Shown here piece by piece: positions 47,166 through 57,692 of a stretch of 64,000 bases of DNA. The translations under genes and the position numbers were made by a program. The notes under the pieces are model-generated. The model did no database searches, was not told the origin of the DNA, and saw only the letters and a program-made list of their open reading frames with translations. Source of the DNA: Gerris lacustris (Eukaryota; Arthropoda; Insecta; Hemiptera; Gerridae); the NCBI GenBank assembly GCA_951217055.1, contig OX578282.1, positions 46,868,329-46,932,328 on the forward strand. Direction: 5' to 3'. Positions within the stretch are counted from its first letter, which is position 1, and each line of letters begins with the position of its first letter.

Positions 47166-47207
47166 TAATTTGTTAATATTGGCAATAAATTGCTGTTTAT
47201 TTATTGA

Positions 47208-47745
47208 TATTTTTTGCTTCCAACCTCACCGAAGGTATGAAGCTATGTGATCATTCTGAAGAACGACAAATTTTTAGGTCTCCGATTTCAAAAATTCCAA
47301 GACAGATTCAGACATTAGGGAACACTTTTGGGTCCGTGTCTGTCTGTCACTTTTTTTTCGAACCAACATATCTTAAAAACTACTTGTCAGATTTTAATGA
47401 AGTTTGGATTGTAGGTCATGATTAGCCTATTGTTGGTCCCATATAAGTTTCAACCTTTTGCGCCTTCTTGTTTCTCTTCCACATGCACACAGACATACAT
47501 TTATTTAAACCTACAGCTTCAAAAGTACTCTTCCGATTTGTATGAAACTTTTGTAGTTATCGCTTGCGTTCTTTAATTTTTGCTAAATTGATACTTTAAT
47601 TTGGGTAAAAAATCCAAACAATTTTGACATATTAAAAAAACGGGGAGACAATGAAACAAAATAGACAATAATGGCTTTAAATGCATAAAATCAATAAAGT
47701 ACGTAATAGGATGCGAGGAAGGGATGTGCCATATCAATTCAATGT
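47208..47745 (+). repeat. dispersed repeat family A, copy 5 (near full length)
   Basis: It runs from gcttccaacctcaccgaaggt through gtgatcattctgaagaacga, ccgatttcaaaaattccaag and the cttccacatgcacacagac tract, and ends at gatgcgaggaagggatgtgcc. It is nested in the hAT-like element. The frame 47204-47425 is this repeat read through. Confidence 0.8.
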
Positions 47746-47750
47746 CTTTT

Positions 47751-48074
47751 TACGAATATCTCGCTTCCTATGGCTCGGAGACAAATTAAAATTATTATCA
47801 AAAAGCAACTATTAAATTTCCCACAAGAAAGGTCTCATTCATTTTTTACGTACAAAGAACGGTTTAGCAAAAACCTAGTTCTACTATATATTGCATTGTG
47901 ATTATTTTTGCTGGATTTGTACGTGATTTTTGTGAATATCTCGCTTCTTCTGACTCAGAGACCAATTGAGGATCAGATCAAAATTTAAGAATCTAAAATT
48001 TCACCGTTTGGATAATAATGCGCTCCGAAGTTTCCCTTATTGTCTCCGAGCCATAGGAAGCGAGATAATTCGTA
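47751..48074. repeat. inverted repeat with 34-35-bp arms
   Basis: The left arm starts tacgaatatctcgcttccta (47751-47784). The right arm is its complement (48040-48074, ending gaagcgagataattcgta). A third, direct copy of the left arm lies at about 47934-47970. Confidence 0.8.
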
Positions 48075-48172
48075 TAAAAAAGACCAGTCAGCATCATGAC
48101 TTAATGAGCGAATTTTCAAAGAAATCTGCATATTATTGGATTATGATAATATAGAAAAATTTTGGTTTAGAA
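48074..48172 (+). repeat. repeat family F, copy 2
   Basis: It matches 45981-46080 (gaccagtca, atgagcgaattttcaaag, attattggattatgataata). Confidence 0.75.
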
Positions 48173-48618
48173 TTTGGATGGGTTAAAAAAAAAATTGGTA
48201 CACAAAATTTGACTCGTAAATGGACTCCAAAAAGTATAATATTTTGTATAAAAATAGTATTATTATTATTTGCGTTAACAGTTTGAGTCTTTCATGACAC
48301 ATCGAACTTCTTAAATAGTTTTTGATAAACTTCAATATGCTTAAGTTTCTTTCACATCAACTTTAAAGAAAAAAAGGGTAAACGAAGTTAAGGGTGGGCT
48401 ATATCAGATTGGACAAGATAATTGTAATTATAATACATATAATTAAAAATTACATTTCACCTTCATTTTTTAATTTATTATTTTTTTTTCATGAACTTTT
48501 TATTATTTTTCCTTTATTTATCATTTTATTTTTCCACCTCGTTTCGCCGCCCCCCGAGCGTGCCGCCTGGGGCGCTTGCCCCCCGCAGCCCCCCCTTAGA
48601 TCCGGCACTGGTATTAAC

Positions 48619-49104
48619 CACATATCACTTTGTTGTAGGTAAAGGTTTGGACGGGTTGGGAAGTCCCCCCATAGCAGTATCGGAAACTAACATTCCTAAA
48701 TTGTGTGAGACAAGATGGTTGGAGAAATACAAGAAGCATCCTTGTTTTTAAGGATCACTTAATCACTTAGATCATGATCACTTTTAATCTTTGAATTTTA
48801 TTTCCCATCTCATTTAAAACTAAAGAGACTTATTCTAATAATAAATTACCTATCATTTGAGACGATACTCCTATTTACATTTAAAGTTACATTGTATTTA
48901 GTTTGAACATTGGTTCTTACATCTATATAAAGATTTGTAACAATAAGAAGATTCAGCACTGTTTTTGAAATAATCAGCACTAAAACTAAAGACCAAATGA
49001 GGTAAGAGTTTTTGGTTAGTGAGTGTAAGCAATATTTTATTTACATTATTCTGTGACCTCAATCAATTGAAGCTATTGTTTCTACCGTATAGACATATTT
49101 ATAT
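48619..49104. other. no supported feature
   Basis: Unremarkable sequence without a recognised gene. Confidence 0.4.
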
Positions 49105-49112
49105 ATATATGA

Positions 49113-49183
<71 letters not shown>

Positions 49184-49233
49184 ATATATAATATATATAT
49201 CGTAAAGAAAATGAGAGAGAAAAACAGGTTTAG

Positions 49234-49331
<98 letters not shown>

Positions 49332-49350
49332 CTAAAACTTTACGATATAT
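49105..49350. repeat. compound (AT)n microsatellite within a palindrome
   Basis: Two long AT arrays (about 49105-49200 and 49237-49328) are present. The second is flanked by exact inverted sequences: tttagttcat at 49229 with atgaactaaa at 49327, and further out atatcgtaaag at 49197 with ctttacgatat at 49338. The region could extrude as a cruciform. Confidence 0.9.
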
Positions 49351-49817
49351 TAAAAATTGAGTTCTTTTAGAAAATAGGACGGAGGTAAAGTAGTTAAAAG
49401 CCCTCTTTTTACAAAAGCATCGCCGGATCAGTGAACAAAAAATAAAATAAATATAAAATTAGTAAATACTAAATGAAATACGAATTACGTGATATAAAAA
49501 AATTGGTACGACAAACTTGAACAAAACTATTTCATATTACATAGTAATGTTGAATTTGAATCCAATAATATCCATTTAATCAATTTACTTTTAAACACAT
49601 TTAAAAAGTTTTCAATAAGTTATCGTTTAAAAGGGTGTTGTTTGAGTGACTCGTTTTAGATTTTCAACAAAATCAGGTTTATTTTCATCCATATCTCAGA
49701 AACTAGATTTTCCCGAGAAAACAGCTGAACGTACTGACATCTCAAGACGTTATACAAGTTGCTGATTCGTCTAGTAGGATCGCAGGTCCATATATTACTC
49801 AGAACAATAAACTTCTA
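49351..49817. other. no supported feature
   Basis: Nothing supportable is seen. Confidence 0.4.
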
Positions 49818-50150
49818 ATCTACAATCTACAACAGTTTTAAAACCAGCTTGGACTGGACATACGGTCTGGAGGTTTGCGGTAGCACCAAGCCTTCCAACT
49901 CCCGTCGACTTCAAACTCCTCTGGAAAATCACCGGAGCCATATTTATGTATTCAACCTCACCCTCACCCTCCACAATGATCTTAATGTTCCTTTTGTCCG
50001 TGAACTACCTATATCGCTATAAATCCAGAAATTCCACGAGTCGTTATCCAATCACCCCAATCCTTTAATAGAACTACTTTCTTCCCAAACCATCCCAGAT
50101 TACCCACCTCGCCGCCTGAGGAAGCAGTTGAGGATAACCGCTTTAAAATT
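49818..50150 (+). pseudogene. Jockey-type non-LTR retrotransposon, 3' end of reverse transcriptase ORF
   Basis: The plus-strand frame gives LDWTYGLEVCGSTKPSNSRR, then NLTLTLHNDLNVPFVRELPI, an in-frame TAA at 50020-50022, then IQKFHESLSNHPNPLIELLS and a basic tail with PPRRLRKQLR. This is the same C-terminal signature as at 15834-16195 but a different, better preserved subfamily. Short indels and stops show it is dead. Nothing of the upstream ORF remains. Confidence 0.85.
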
Positions 50151-50269
50151 AAAAGATTTGACCCGAACATACATACAAACATTGCAAGTTAAATAAAATC
50201 TTGTAAAAATAAAACGACTTACATGGTAGATTCGTATATAAATCGACTACAGTTTAAAGAAAAATCATT

Positions 50270-50575
50270 AAATTAGTCGGAACCGTTTCTGAGAAATAAT
50301 GTATTCACTTTTCTTTGGCGTTTTTGAGGGTACCGCGTATCGCCCCCAAATTTGGAGCTATAATTATTCATTTCTCGATTTCGCCTCTGAGTATGATTTT
50401 TAAATCATACCAATTAAAGCGAAACCGGCCCAGTAGTTTAGGCTCCACGTGTCTGTACAGACTGCAGACAACAGGCATTTCTTAAACCTTTCACTTTTTT
50501 AAAATCTCAAATTCGAATTTTCCTGACATCACAATACTTTCTCTTATAATACTACGTAATATGAGAAAGTATAAA
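50270..50575 (-). repeat. repeat family B, copy 2 (partial)
   Basis: It has gtcggaaccgtttctgagaa, cgcccccaaatttggagcta, ttcatttctcgatttcgcct and an atatgagaaagt end, as in 23240-23493. The tRNA-like half is missing. Confidence 0.75.
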
Positions 50576-50638
50576 GGAAACATAATATCAATACAAAAAA
50601 AGAAGGAAAAATCAAAGTATGTATTAAAATAAGTATGC

Positions 50639-50666
50639 AAAAAAAAAAAAAAAAAAAAAAAAAAAA
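50639..50666. repeat. poly(A) run
   Basis: About 27 A residues. Confidence 0.9.
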
Positions 50667-51490
50667 GGTTGAAAGCCGGTTTCACCATAATGAGCTATTG
50701 TGGAGAGACTAATACTACCCCTTAATATAATATTATAAATATACATCTTTTAAGTATAAAAACATGCTGGAACAGCTTAATTTGTACTACAAAACAGTAT
50801 TTTTTCAAAAAATATAATTGTTTGCTAAAACACTCTTAAGAAAGTCATTGTCAAAAGGAATCGATTTTTCTAGAGGAAGCAATTAAATTTCTTAGACATC
50901 AAACATTTTTTTTTTTTTTTATGTTGCAATAAAATATAACAACCTATTAACTTACGATTTCAACAAAGAAAGAGAGGGAAATTAAATTATTTATTTCTTC
51001 TAGGTTCATAGCTACTATATATAGTTATATATCCTGTGTTAAAAAAATGGTCTGTTAAACTAACAACATTCTGAATAATTGTTTAGATAAAAAAAAAACT
51101 CTCTGTTGATCTTAAAACATCATAGAACAAAATCAGTAAAACAAGTTCATATAAAATAAAAGATATAGACGATGGTTCTAATCTTAGCTTTCAAAACAAA
51201 CGAAATATAATATATAAATAATAATTTATTATTCAGCTTTCTTTCAATTACTTCAGTAATAAGGTCTTAAAGGTTTTTTTTATTTTTTTTTATAAAGGCC
51301 ACCCTTGAAATATTCCGACCCCTAAGACTCACTCTAAGGATGATATATTAACATAATTATTTTAAGATCACAATAATGATAATCAATTTTACTATATTAG
51401 GTAACATTCTTTAACCTCTATATGAACTCAAATTGCCGCAATTTGACAAATGTTTAATAAAATATACCTTAACGGTTCTTTTTTATTTTA
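50667..51490. other. unannotated AT-rich DNA
   Basis: Nothing supportable is seen. Confidence 0.4.
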
Positions 51491-51493
51491 GCA

Positions 51494-51514
51494 CCCCCCC
51501 CCCCCCCCCCCCCC
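51494..51514. repeat. poly(C) run
   Basis: About 21 C residues. Confidence 0.9.
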
Positions 51515-51717
51515 TTGGTTCTAAGCAATAGTATGCCCAACAAAAGTCTAAAAGGTTTGTATGTTTGTCTCCCCAAGACATTGAGACTCGTGGGGCAGTT
51601 TTATTATGCTATTTTATTTACGCTAATTATTACGCTGAGTCTTATATGTAAAACTAAAAAACTAATACAGAAAACTGAAGGACAATTAGTTCTACAGATT
51701 TCTTAGTGAAAATTTAA

Positions 51718-51870
51718 TATTCTTTTGTCTTAATAGTTAATTAGACTAAGAGGTATTATTACATTTATTTACACAAGTGGGACATTCCTTTATCCCGAGT
51801 TACATTGGACTAAATATCCCTTTACCTAAATAGCTATTAAGACAAAGGGATATAAAGGGGTGCTTAAGTA
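51718..51870. repeat. family E foldback, copy 2
   Basis: It has ttcttttgtcttaatagtta, cctttatcccgagttacattgg, actaaatatccctttacc and taagacaaaggg as in the other family E copies. Confidence 0.6.
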
Positions 51871-51939
51871 AATAAGTACCATTATAAAAACTTCTTCAAT
51901 ATCCTAATAACTGACAAATTCGAGTTAAATTAAAAAATA

Positions 51940-52516
51940 GACGGCCAATTGGTGTGGCACATAGCTTCCTCGCAGCCAACTACATACTTTATGACTTTAT
52001 TGATTTTATTCTTCTACAAGTCATTATTGTCTACTTTGTTAAATTATTTTCCCCGTTTAATCTGTCAAAATTGTTCTAATTTTTTACATGAATTTATCAA
52101 TTTAGAAAATATTAAAGAACGCATACGTTTCAAATTAATCTGGGGCTATCTGCGAGTTACTGTCGATAAACTATAAAAGTTCCATACAAATCAGATAAGT
52201 ACTTTCGAGTGTAAATAAATGTATGTGTGTGCGCATGTGGAAGAGAAATAAGTGGACGCAGAAGGTTGAAGCTTATATGGGACAATAGGCTAATCATGAC
52301 CTACCATCCAAATTTCATTAAAATCGGACTACAGTTTTTAAGATATGCTGGTTCGTAAAAATTGAGCGACTGACAGACCGACTGACAGACACGGAACCAA
52401 AAATGTTCCCTGATGTCAGAAATGGATTTCTGTCTTGGAATTTTTGAAATCGGACACACAAAATATTTTCGTTCTTCAGAAAGATCACATAGGTTCCGTT
52501 ACCTTCGGTAAGCTCA
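51940..52516 (-). repeat. dispersed repeat family A, copy 6 (full length)
   Basis: It runs from gccaattggtgtggcacatagcttcctcgc (left) to the hairpin end taggttccgttaccttcggtaagctc. It is the most complete simple copy, about 575 bp. Both ends of the family carry the motif cacatagcttcc in direct orientation (the right end here reads cacataggttcc). The frames crossing it are artefacts. Confidence 0.85.
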
Positions 52517-53360
52517 TGAGCAAAATTATAAATGGTGGAATTGAGAATGACCAAATACCAAATGATAGGTGTGGAGGTTTTACTAATTGGGCCTCTGAAT
52601 GCCTTTTAGACCATACCCCTCAAGAATGTCGAATAACATTATTATCAGACACATTAAGATTAAGATAATAACTTCTAACAAGAAGAAAAAAAGAACCTGA
52701 AAAAATTATTTCAGCTAGTGAGAGCTGGAGGTGCAAGGTTTTATTACCCATATTTAGGATTTTATAACACTAACGTTCTCGTTACGAAGGAGTTTGTAAG
52801 GATTATTAGAGTATTTTAGGCTCCAAACTTATTAAAAGAGATTTCGAAACACTAGGAAATTCTTCGTCGAAAATGTTATTGACAATGTCACAAGTGACGA
52901 CCACTAAAGGTTATTGGAGAGTAGGGTGTATGGGTAAGCGTAATGCCACGTGCCGCCCATAGTCTATATCTATTCGTACTACTACACATAACACTTAACA
53001 AAGGGGCTCCAGTTCAGAAATATGCCATAGGCCCCAACCCTGAAATTCCGTTAGTGCTCCAAAGCCCTTTCTCACTATAAGGTTAAAAATATTTAGGATG
53101 GACCTAAAGCAGGTATAGTTTGAGTTAACTCTAGAGTAAGGTAAGGGTTGTGGAGACGAAGGGGAACAAGGTCTATCTACTTCGAAGCAGGAAGTCAGGT
53201 TGTAGCCTGTTGTAGACTTTTGCTGCCACGTCCCAGCCATGCTAGAGCTATAATTACTTCTACTCCAGTCGCTAGGGGGTAAAGAGTGTACAGAGTCTCG
53301 TCGACCCGTCACGCTTGTCTCCTAATCGTTTGGAAAAGCCTTCTGTCTTTATTTTAATAA
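52517..53360. other. unidentified sequence with a GC-richer minus-strand frame
   Basis: The minus-strand frame 52995-53312 is open for 105 codons (PPSDWSRSNYSSSMAGTWQQ, SCFEVDRPCSPSSPQPLPYS) with about half G+C. I recognise no domain. It may be a decayed transposon ORF or an exon; support is weak. A 46-codon frame at 52833-52973 (plus) is equally unassigned. Confidence 0.25.
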
Positions 53361-53648
53361 CATTGGGATCTAAACTACATTCTCTACTTACAACCAGATA
53401 TGACCCACAGAAAGAGCTTGTTTCTTTCCCCTAATAAGATCAGGATAATTAGAACAAGAGAAAATTTCACTTCCTGTTTTAATGTTACCTTACTTATGCA
53501 AATATCATTAAGATGTTACAACAACCTAGATTTCCATTATAAAAACTTTGTCTTGAAAGATAATATGAAGTCTGACATTTCTCTTAAGACTCAATCAACA
53601 CAACCATTTGAAACAATTCCAGACGTAAAAAGCCCCCAGACATTTTAA
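53361..53648 (+). other. open frame of unclear status
   Basis: It is open for 95 codons, with an ATG at 53400 and content such as RKSLFLSPNKIRIIRTRENF and KSDISLKTQSTQPFETIPD. Composition is close to background and no domain is seen. Chance remains likely. Confidence 0.2.
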
Positions 53649-54243
53649 AAAAAAATGTACACCCCTGTTAAAATGTTTTTATATCAAAACCATTAAATTA
53701 AGTCAGAAGTCTAATGACATTCTAAATTAGGCAGCATATTAATTACGTGGATAATGCAGAATTTAAATAAATTGCTCTTTAGGAATAAGTTCCTAAACCA
53801 CAACCGAGTATACTCATTAAAGCTGTCAATGCTAGGTTATATTAAATTTATTATTGTGGACGGACAATTAACCAATTCACTCATGATGGTTATTTTTTAT
53901 TTATCATAGGTAGAATAATTATAAGAGTTAAAGCAAGTTTCTTAACAGATAAACAACTAAGCCAAAAAATAAGTTATAATTTTTAGACAAATTAATCGAA
54001 AGAAGCGGGGAAATAATAGTGTTTTCATTCTTAAACAAGGTCAAAAAAATTTAGTGGTCTTTAAACTAAACATTTAAATTTAAATTATATATGTTTAGGT
54101 GTTATTGTTAAGTTCTTCAAATTATCAGGAGTAATTGGTAAACTTATATGTAATGTCCAAACCGCTAAATTTGAGATTGGTTGGATAAATATAAGAATGG
54201 AGAAATGTAATTGCTTTACACTCCAACAACTATGTTGTTTTTT
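53649..54243. other. no supported feature
   Basis: AT-rich; nothing seen. Confidence 0.45.
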
Positions 54244-55147
54244 ACTATCTCATATAAAGAGAGAGTATTGTGACGGAGAAAAAATTCGATTTTGAGATTT
54301 TTATGGATTTACACGTTTGAGGGCCCCTGAGTCCAATAAACTGCTGGGCCGATTTTGACGAAATTTGGTATACATGTTCAGAAAAAATCATACCCCGAGG
54401 CGAAATGGAGAAATTAATTTTACCTCCAAAGTTGGGGGCGTTACCCCCCAAAAACTCTGAAAAACCGGGGGAAGAAAACGGTACAACGATTTTGATTAAA
54501 AAATTCTAAAATACAGTCCATTTAAATACAAATCTAACGATATAAGTTAAATATAGGAGCGTCTATGGAGGCCATCTTAAGGAATAACATAAATTGTCTC
54601 TCCACCTAAATCAAAACTGATTTATTATACAAAGCAGCTTTCAGCCTTCAAAAGGCCATTATCAGTGGCAATTGAGGAAGAAATGAGGTACATTAAAAAA
54701 TAAAAAATAGAAGTGAGTCTATTTCATGTCGGAGATCGACATAAGACAGTGAGTCAGTCATCTGTCGATCTCCGACGTTAAAATGACTTCTCACAAATAA
54801 TTTTTTAAATTTTTTAATGTAACTCATTTCTTCCTCAATCGGCACTGATGATGCCCTTATGAAGGCTGAAAGCTGCTTTGTATAATAAACCAGTTTTGAT
54901 TTACGTGGAGAGACAATTTATGTTATTCCTAACGATATAAGCCGTTTTCCCGAAAAAAAAAATTAGAAAATATAGCTTTAAACGCGGACGGAGAGAAAAC
55001 GGGTTCGATTCCTCGCCGAAGAGAAGTTATTTTTATAATACATTTTGATAAAATGTTCAATAACATTTAAATGTACCTAAGAAAACTCGAAAATTAATAC
55101 ATAAATAGGAAATACATACCGGATTATGAACTCGTATAAGAGAAAGT
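54244..55147 (+). repeat. repeat family B, copy 3, split by a foldback insertion
   Basis: The left part (54244-54546) carries ttttgacgaaatttggtata and the ggggcgttaccccccaaaaa tract. The right part (54929-55147) carries the tRNA-like gggttcgattcctcgccgaa and the end gtataagagaaagt. It is interrupted by 54547-54928. Confidence 0.8.
54534..54941. mobile_element. foldback with 13-bp target duplication and hammerhead-like arms
   Basis: The direct repeat ctaacgatataag (54534-54546 and 54929-54941) flanks a 382-bp insert. The uninterrupted order of the same bases at 23205-23225 (minus) confirms it is an insertion. The ~100-bp arms are inverted copies (gtctctccac, caaaactgatttattataca, aaagcagctttcagccttc). 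The right arm (54845-54871, plus) reads ctgatga, t, a gccctt-atg-aaggct hairpin, gaaa. The left arm (54639-54665, minus) has ctgataa in place of ctgatga. The centre has a gtcggagatcgac/gtcgatctccgac pair. It is non-coding. Confidence 0.8.
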
Positions 55148-55367
55148 TAGTCTGAATTGTCTCGGACTGATTTTTTATTAAAAATAGAAAGGAACATTTA
55201 CTTCAGCCATTATTATCTACTATTAACACGCTTTACTGCCGATTTATAACCAAAAATGAAATATTTCATACGTATACAATGTCTATAAAGAAGAAAGAAG
55301 AAGTAATGTAATTTTGGGTTATAATAAATGGTTATTATCATATCATTATATAAATTTATTGGCTACA
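55148..55367. other. no supported feature
   Basis: AT-rich; nothing seen. Confidence 0.4.
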
Positions 55368-55393
55368 TTTCGTCCACTCCTGGGCATCATCAG
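55368..55393 (-). repeat. isolated hammerhead-like motif
   Basis: The minus strand reads ctgatga, t, gccca-ggag-tggac, gaaat. The 5' core and GAAA are intact and the hairpin has one mismatch. The flanks (ggtctgatgatgcccaggag, gacgaaatgtagcca) look like a decayed repeat with no inverted partner. Confidence 0.5.
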
Positions 55394-55624
55394 ACCTTAT
55401 GTCTGCATTAAAGGTTGTGGTGTAGTGAGTATTATCTATATATACATTTTGTTTTCAATATAATGTTTAAGAAGTAACTATAAACTATATCCACACATAT
55501 CTATTATTCATTAGTTACTCTATACAGCCAAATAAAGAATATAGAGTACAAAATATAGCCAATAAATTAATATAACTAAATATTAATGTTTTTATCATCC
55601 CTAAAGACCAAATGAAATTACATA
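55394..55624. other. no supported feature
   Basis: AT-rich; nothing seen. Confidence 0.4.
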
Positions 55625-56540
55625 AAAATAGACTGCCAATTGGTGTGGCACATAGCGTCCTCCCATCCCATCACGTATTTTATTGATTTTATGCTTTTGC
55701 AAGCCATCAATGTCTAGTTTGTTTAATTGTTTCCCCCGTTTTTTTAATCTGTCAAAATTGTTTTGATATTTTACATAAATTAAAGTATCAATTTAGCATA
55801 AGTTAAAGAGCGCAGACGGTTGAAATTAATCTAGTGCTATCTGCCGGCTACTTTTAACAAACTATCCAAATTTCATAAAAATCAGATGAGTATACTTTTG
55901 AAGATATAGGTGTAAATAAGTGTATATTTGTGCTTATGTGGAAGAGAAATTAATAGGCTCAAAAGATAGAAACTTATATGGGACCAACAATGGGCAAATT
56001 GTGACCTATCATCCAAATTTTATTAAAATCGGAGGTTTAGTTCTTTTAAACTGTCAAAATTGTTTGGATTTTTCACATAAATTAAAGTATCAATTTAGCA
56101 AAAGTTAAAGAGCGCAGACAGACGGTTCAAATTAATCTGGGGCTATCTGCGGGTTACTTTCAATACTAATAACTAATAAAAGTTTCATTCTAATCAGATA
56201 AGTACTTTTGAAGATATAGGTGAAAATAAATATATGTTTGTGCGCATATGGAATAGAAACTAATGAGCGCAGAAGGCTGAATCTTATAAGGGACCAACAC
56301 CAACAATAAGCTAATGACCTACCATACAAAATTCATTAAAATCGGACCTGTAGTTTTTAAGATATGTTGGTTCGCAAAAATTGAGCGACAGACCTACAGA
56401 GAGACACGGAACCATAAATGTTCCCTGATGTCTGAAACGGATTTCTGTCTTGGAATTTTTTAAATCGGAGACGTAAAATATTTTCGTTCTTCAGAACGAT
56501 CAACGATCACATAGCTTCCGTTACCTTCGGTAACTCGGAA
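55625..56540 (-). repeat. dispersed repeat family A, copy 7, with internal duplication
   Basis: It runs from gccaattggtgtggcacatagc to the hairpin end cttccgttaccttcggtaac. An ~300-bp internal part (ctgtcaaaattgttt, aaattaaagtatcaatttagc, agagcgcagac, gaagatataggtg) is present twice, at about 55748-55990 and 56050-56290. This makes the copy ~915 bp against a ~575-bp simple unit. Confidence 0.85.
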
Positions 56541-56724
56541 GAAAAAGAAGAATTATTATTTACTGAATTTAATAAATAAAAATAAATCAAGATGGCAAAT
56601 GTCACGATAATAAAAATAAACCACGATAAACTTAATCAGGTGGTGGGCAAATGTGGCTCTTAGTTGAGTTAAGTATAGCCCCATATAAACATTTATGAAT
56701 CCATTTTTTTTTTTTATTATCACA
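56541..56724. other. no supported feature
   Basis: AT-rich, with a T run before the next entry. Confidence 0.4.
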
Positions 56725-56726
56725 GA

Positions 56727-57090
56727 ACTGGTTCACTTTTCACGAATCTATTGAAGTTAGTGAAGCGTTTAATTCGTACGTAGTCGCTTCTTTAGTTTTG
56801 ATGGTAAACTTTAGCTTTTTGTGTAAGATCTTAACAACAAAATATTTAATAATATTCCACGGGTGAAAGCAAATATAATTATTAATATAAAAGAAGAAAA
56901 GTTAGACGAATTAATAATTGGAAGAATTGCAAGCAGATTTTTAATATATAGTTTTGAAGGTTTGAAAATTTTGAAATATATCTTTGCATATTTTGTGAAA
57001 CCATTTATTTGTGATATTATTAAAAATGGATTTCTAATTTATGTAATAAAACATGTTATACAAGCGGCTGGGGCTTTCTTTAATTATTAA
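56727..57090 (+). other. possible exon region, unidentified
   Basis: A strong acceptor-like tract (cattttttttttttattatcacag, ending at about 56726) is followed by 46 open codons (NWFTFHESIEVSEAFNSYVV and so on) to TGA near 56866. An overlapping frame shifted by one base is then open to TAA at 57088-57090 (GRIASRFLIYSFEGLKILKY, ending HVIQAAGAFFNY). Both are hydrophobic and AT-driven and neither is recognised. This could be a decayed gene with a frameshift or coincidence. Confidence 0.2.
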
Positions 57091-57123
57091 CTTTTTGAAA
57101 TAGTTATTATTATATTAATTATA

Positions 57124-57154
<31 letters not shown>

Positions 57155-57399
57155 GTACTTTACGTAACATTAAGACTTGACTAGAGTAACCATATCAATT
57201 AAATAAAAATTAAATTTATGTATTTAATACTATGTAACAATGGAATACAATGAATGCAAGAATGCGGCTCAGGACATCATGCGTGCGCACTCCTGGAATA
57301 GATTGTTAAATTTGTTTATAGACTCTTGGAGAAGCCAGGCCTGTTGTACTCTTAGTAGTAGTAATATTAGCAGAGGGTTTTTAGGAATAATTCGAATGA

Positions 57400-57453
57400 A
57401 TGAAATGCTTGTTTTTAGGCTCGCGTAAAAGCGGCCAAAAAGAGGAAAATACG
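57400..57453 (+). CDS. possible first coding exon, unidentified
   Basis: The ATG at 57400 opens 18 codons (MKCLFLGSRKSGQKEENT) that run directly into acg|gtaagta, a consensus splice donor at 57454. An in-frame TGA lies just upstream, so this would be the start. Base composition from 57240 on is less AT-rich than the surroundings. Alternatively the AG at 57417-57418 acts as an acceptor and this is a 35-bp micro-exon. No downstream exon is recognised. Confidence 0.2.
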
Positions 57454-57543
57454 GTAAGTACCTACATTATTTTCGATATAAGCTCTATTCAGAGAAAATA
57501 ACAATCTTCTAGTGATTAAGTAAGAATTAGCACACTAATTAGA

Positions 57544-57692
57544 GCACTTCTTTAGATGGTTACTCCCCTTATAAAATTAGAAGTGTCATATTCCTTTGTC
57601 CTAAAGTACATTGGACTAAACATGCCTTTGTCTTAATAGTTATTTAGTTTATATTCTAAATAAACATAGGGAGTAACAATCTAAAGAAGTAC
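57544..57692. mobile_element. family E foldback, copy 3
   Basis: The 24-bp inverted ends (gcacttctttagatggttac and its complement at 57669-57692, two mismatches) flank a 149-bp unit. The interior contains attcctttgtcctaaagtac, attggactaaacatgccttt and gtcttaatagttatttag, as in the other family E copies. Confidence 0.75.

Larger units (their letters stand above)
46199..48618. mobile_element. composite hAT-like element, 2.4 kb
   Basis: A 14-bp TIR (cagtgccggatcta at 46207; its complement ends at 48610) is flanked by gtattgac (46199-46206) and gtattaac (48611-48618), an 8-bp duplication with one change. Next to both ends lie G or C runs. The left half has a ~230-bp block (gggggtccggggggcctccc, aaaattttagaaaatta, ttttcagctaaaac) repeated in tandem. 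This block and the following body are shared with the 62427 element. Nested inside are the 47015 repeat, a family A copy, an inverted repeat and a family F copy. No transposase remains. Confidence 0.85.

Noticed and set aside
47204..47425. 73-codon frame
   Set aside because: It is family A sequence read through; other copies of the repeat do not keep the frame.
49019..49330. 103-codon open frame of Tyr/Ile repeats
   Set aside because: It is the (AT)n array read as tyrosine-isoleucine.
56863..57090. Gene call for the 75-codon hydrophobic frame
   Set aside because: It begins at a non-ATG codon, composition equals background, and frames of this length are expected several times by chance in AT-rich DNA of this size.
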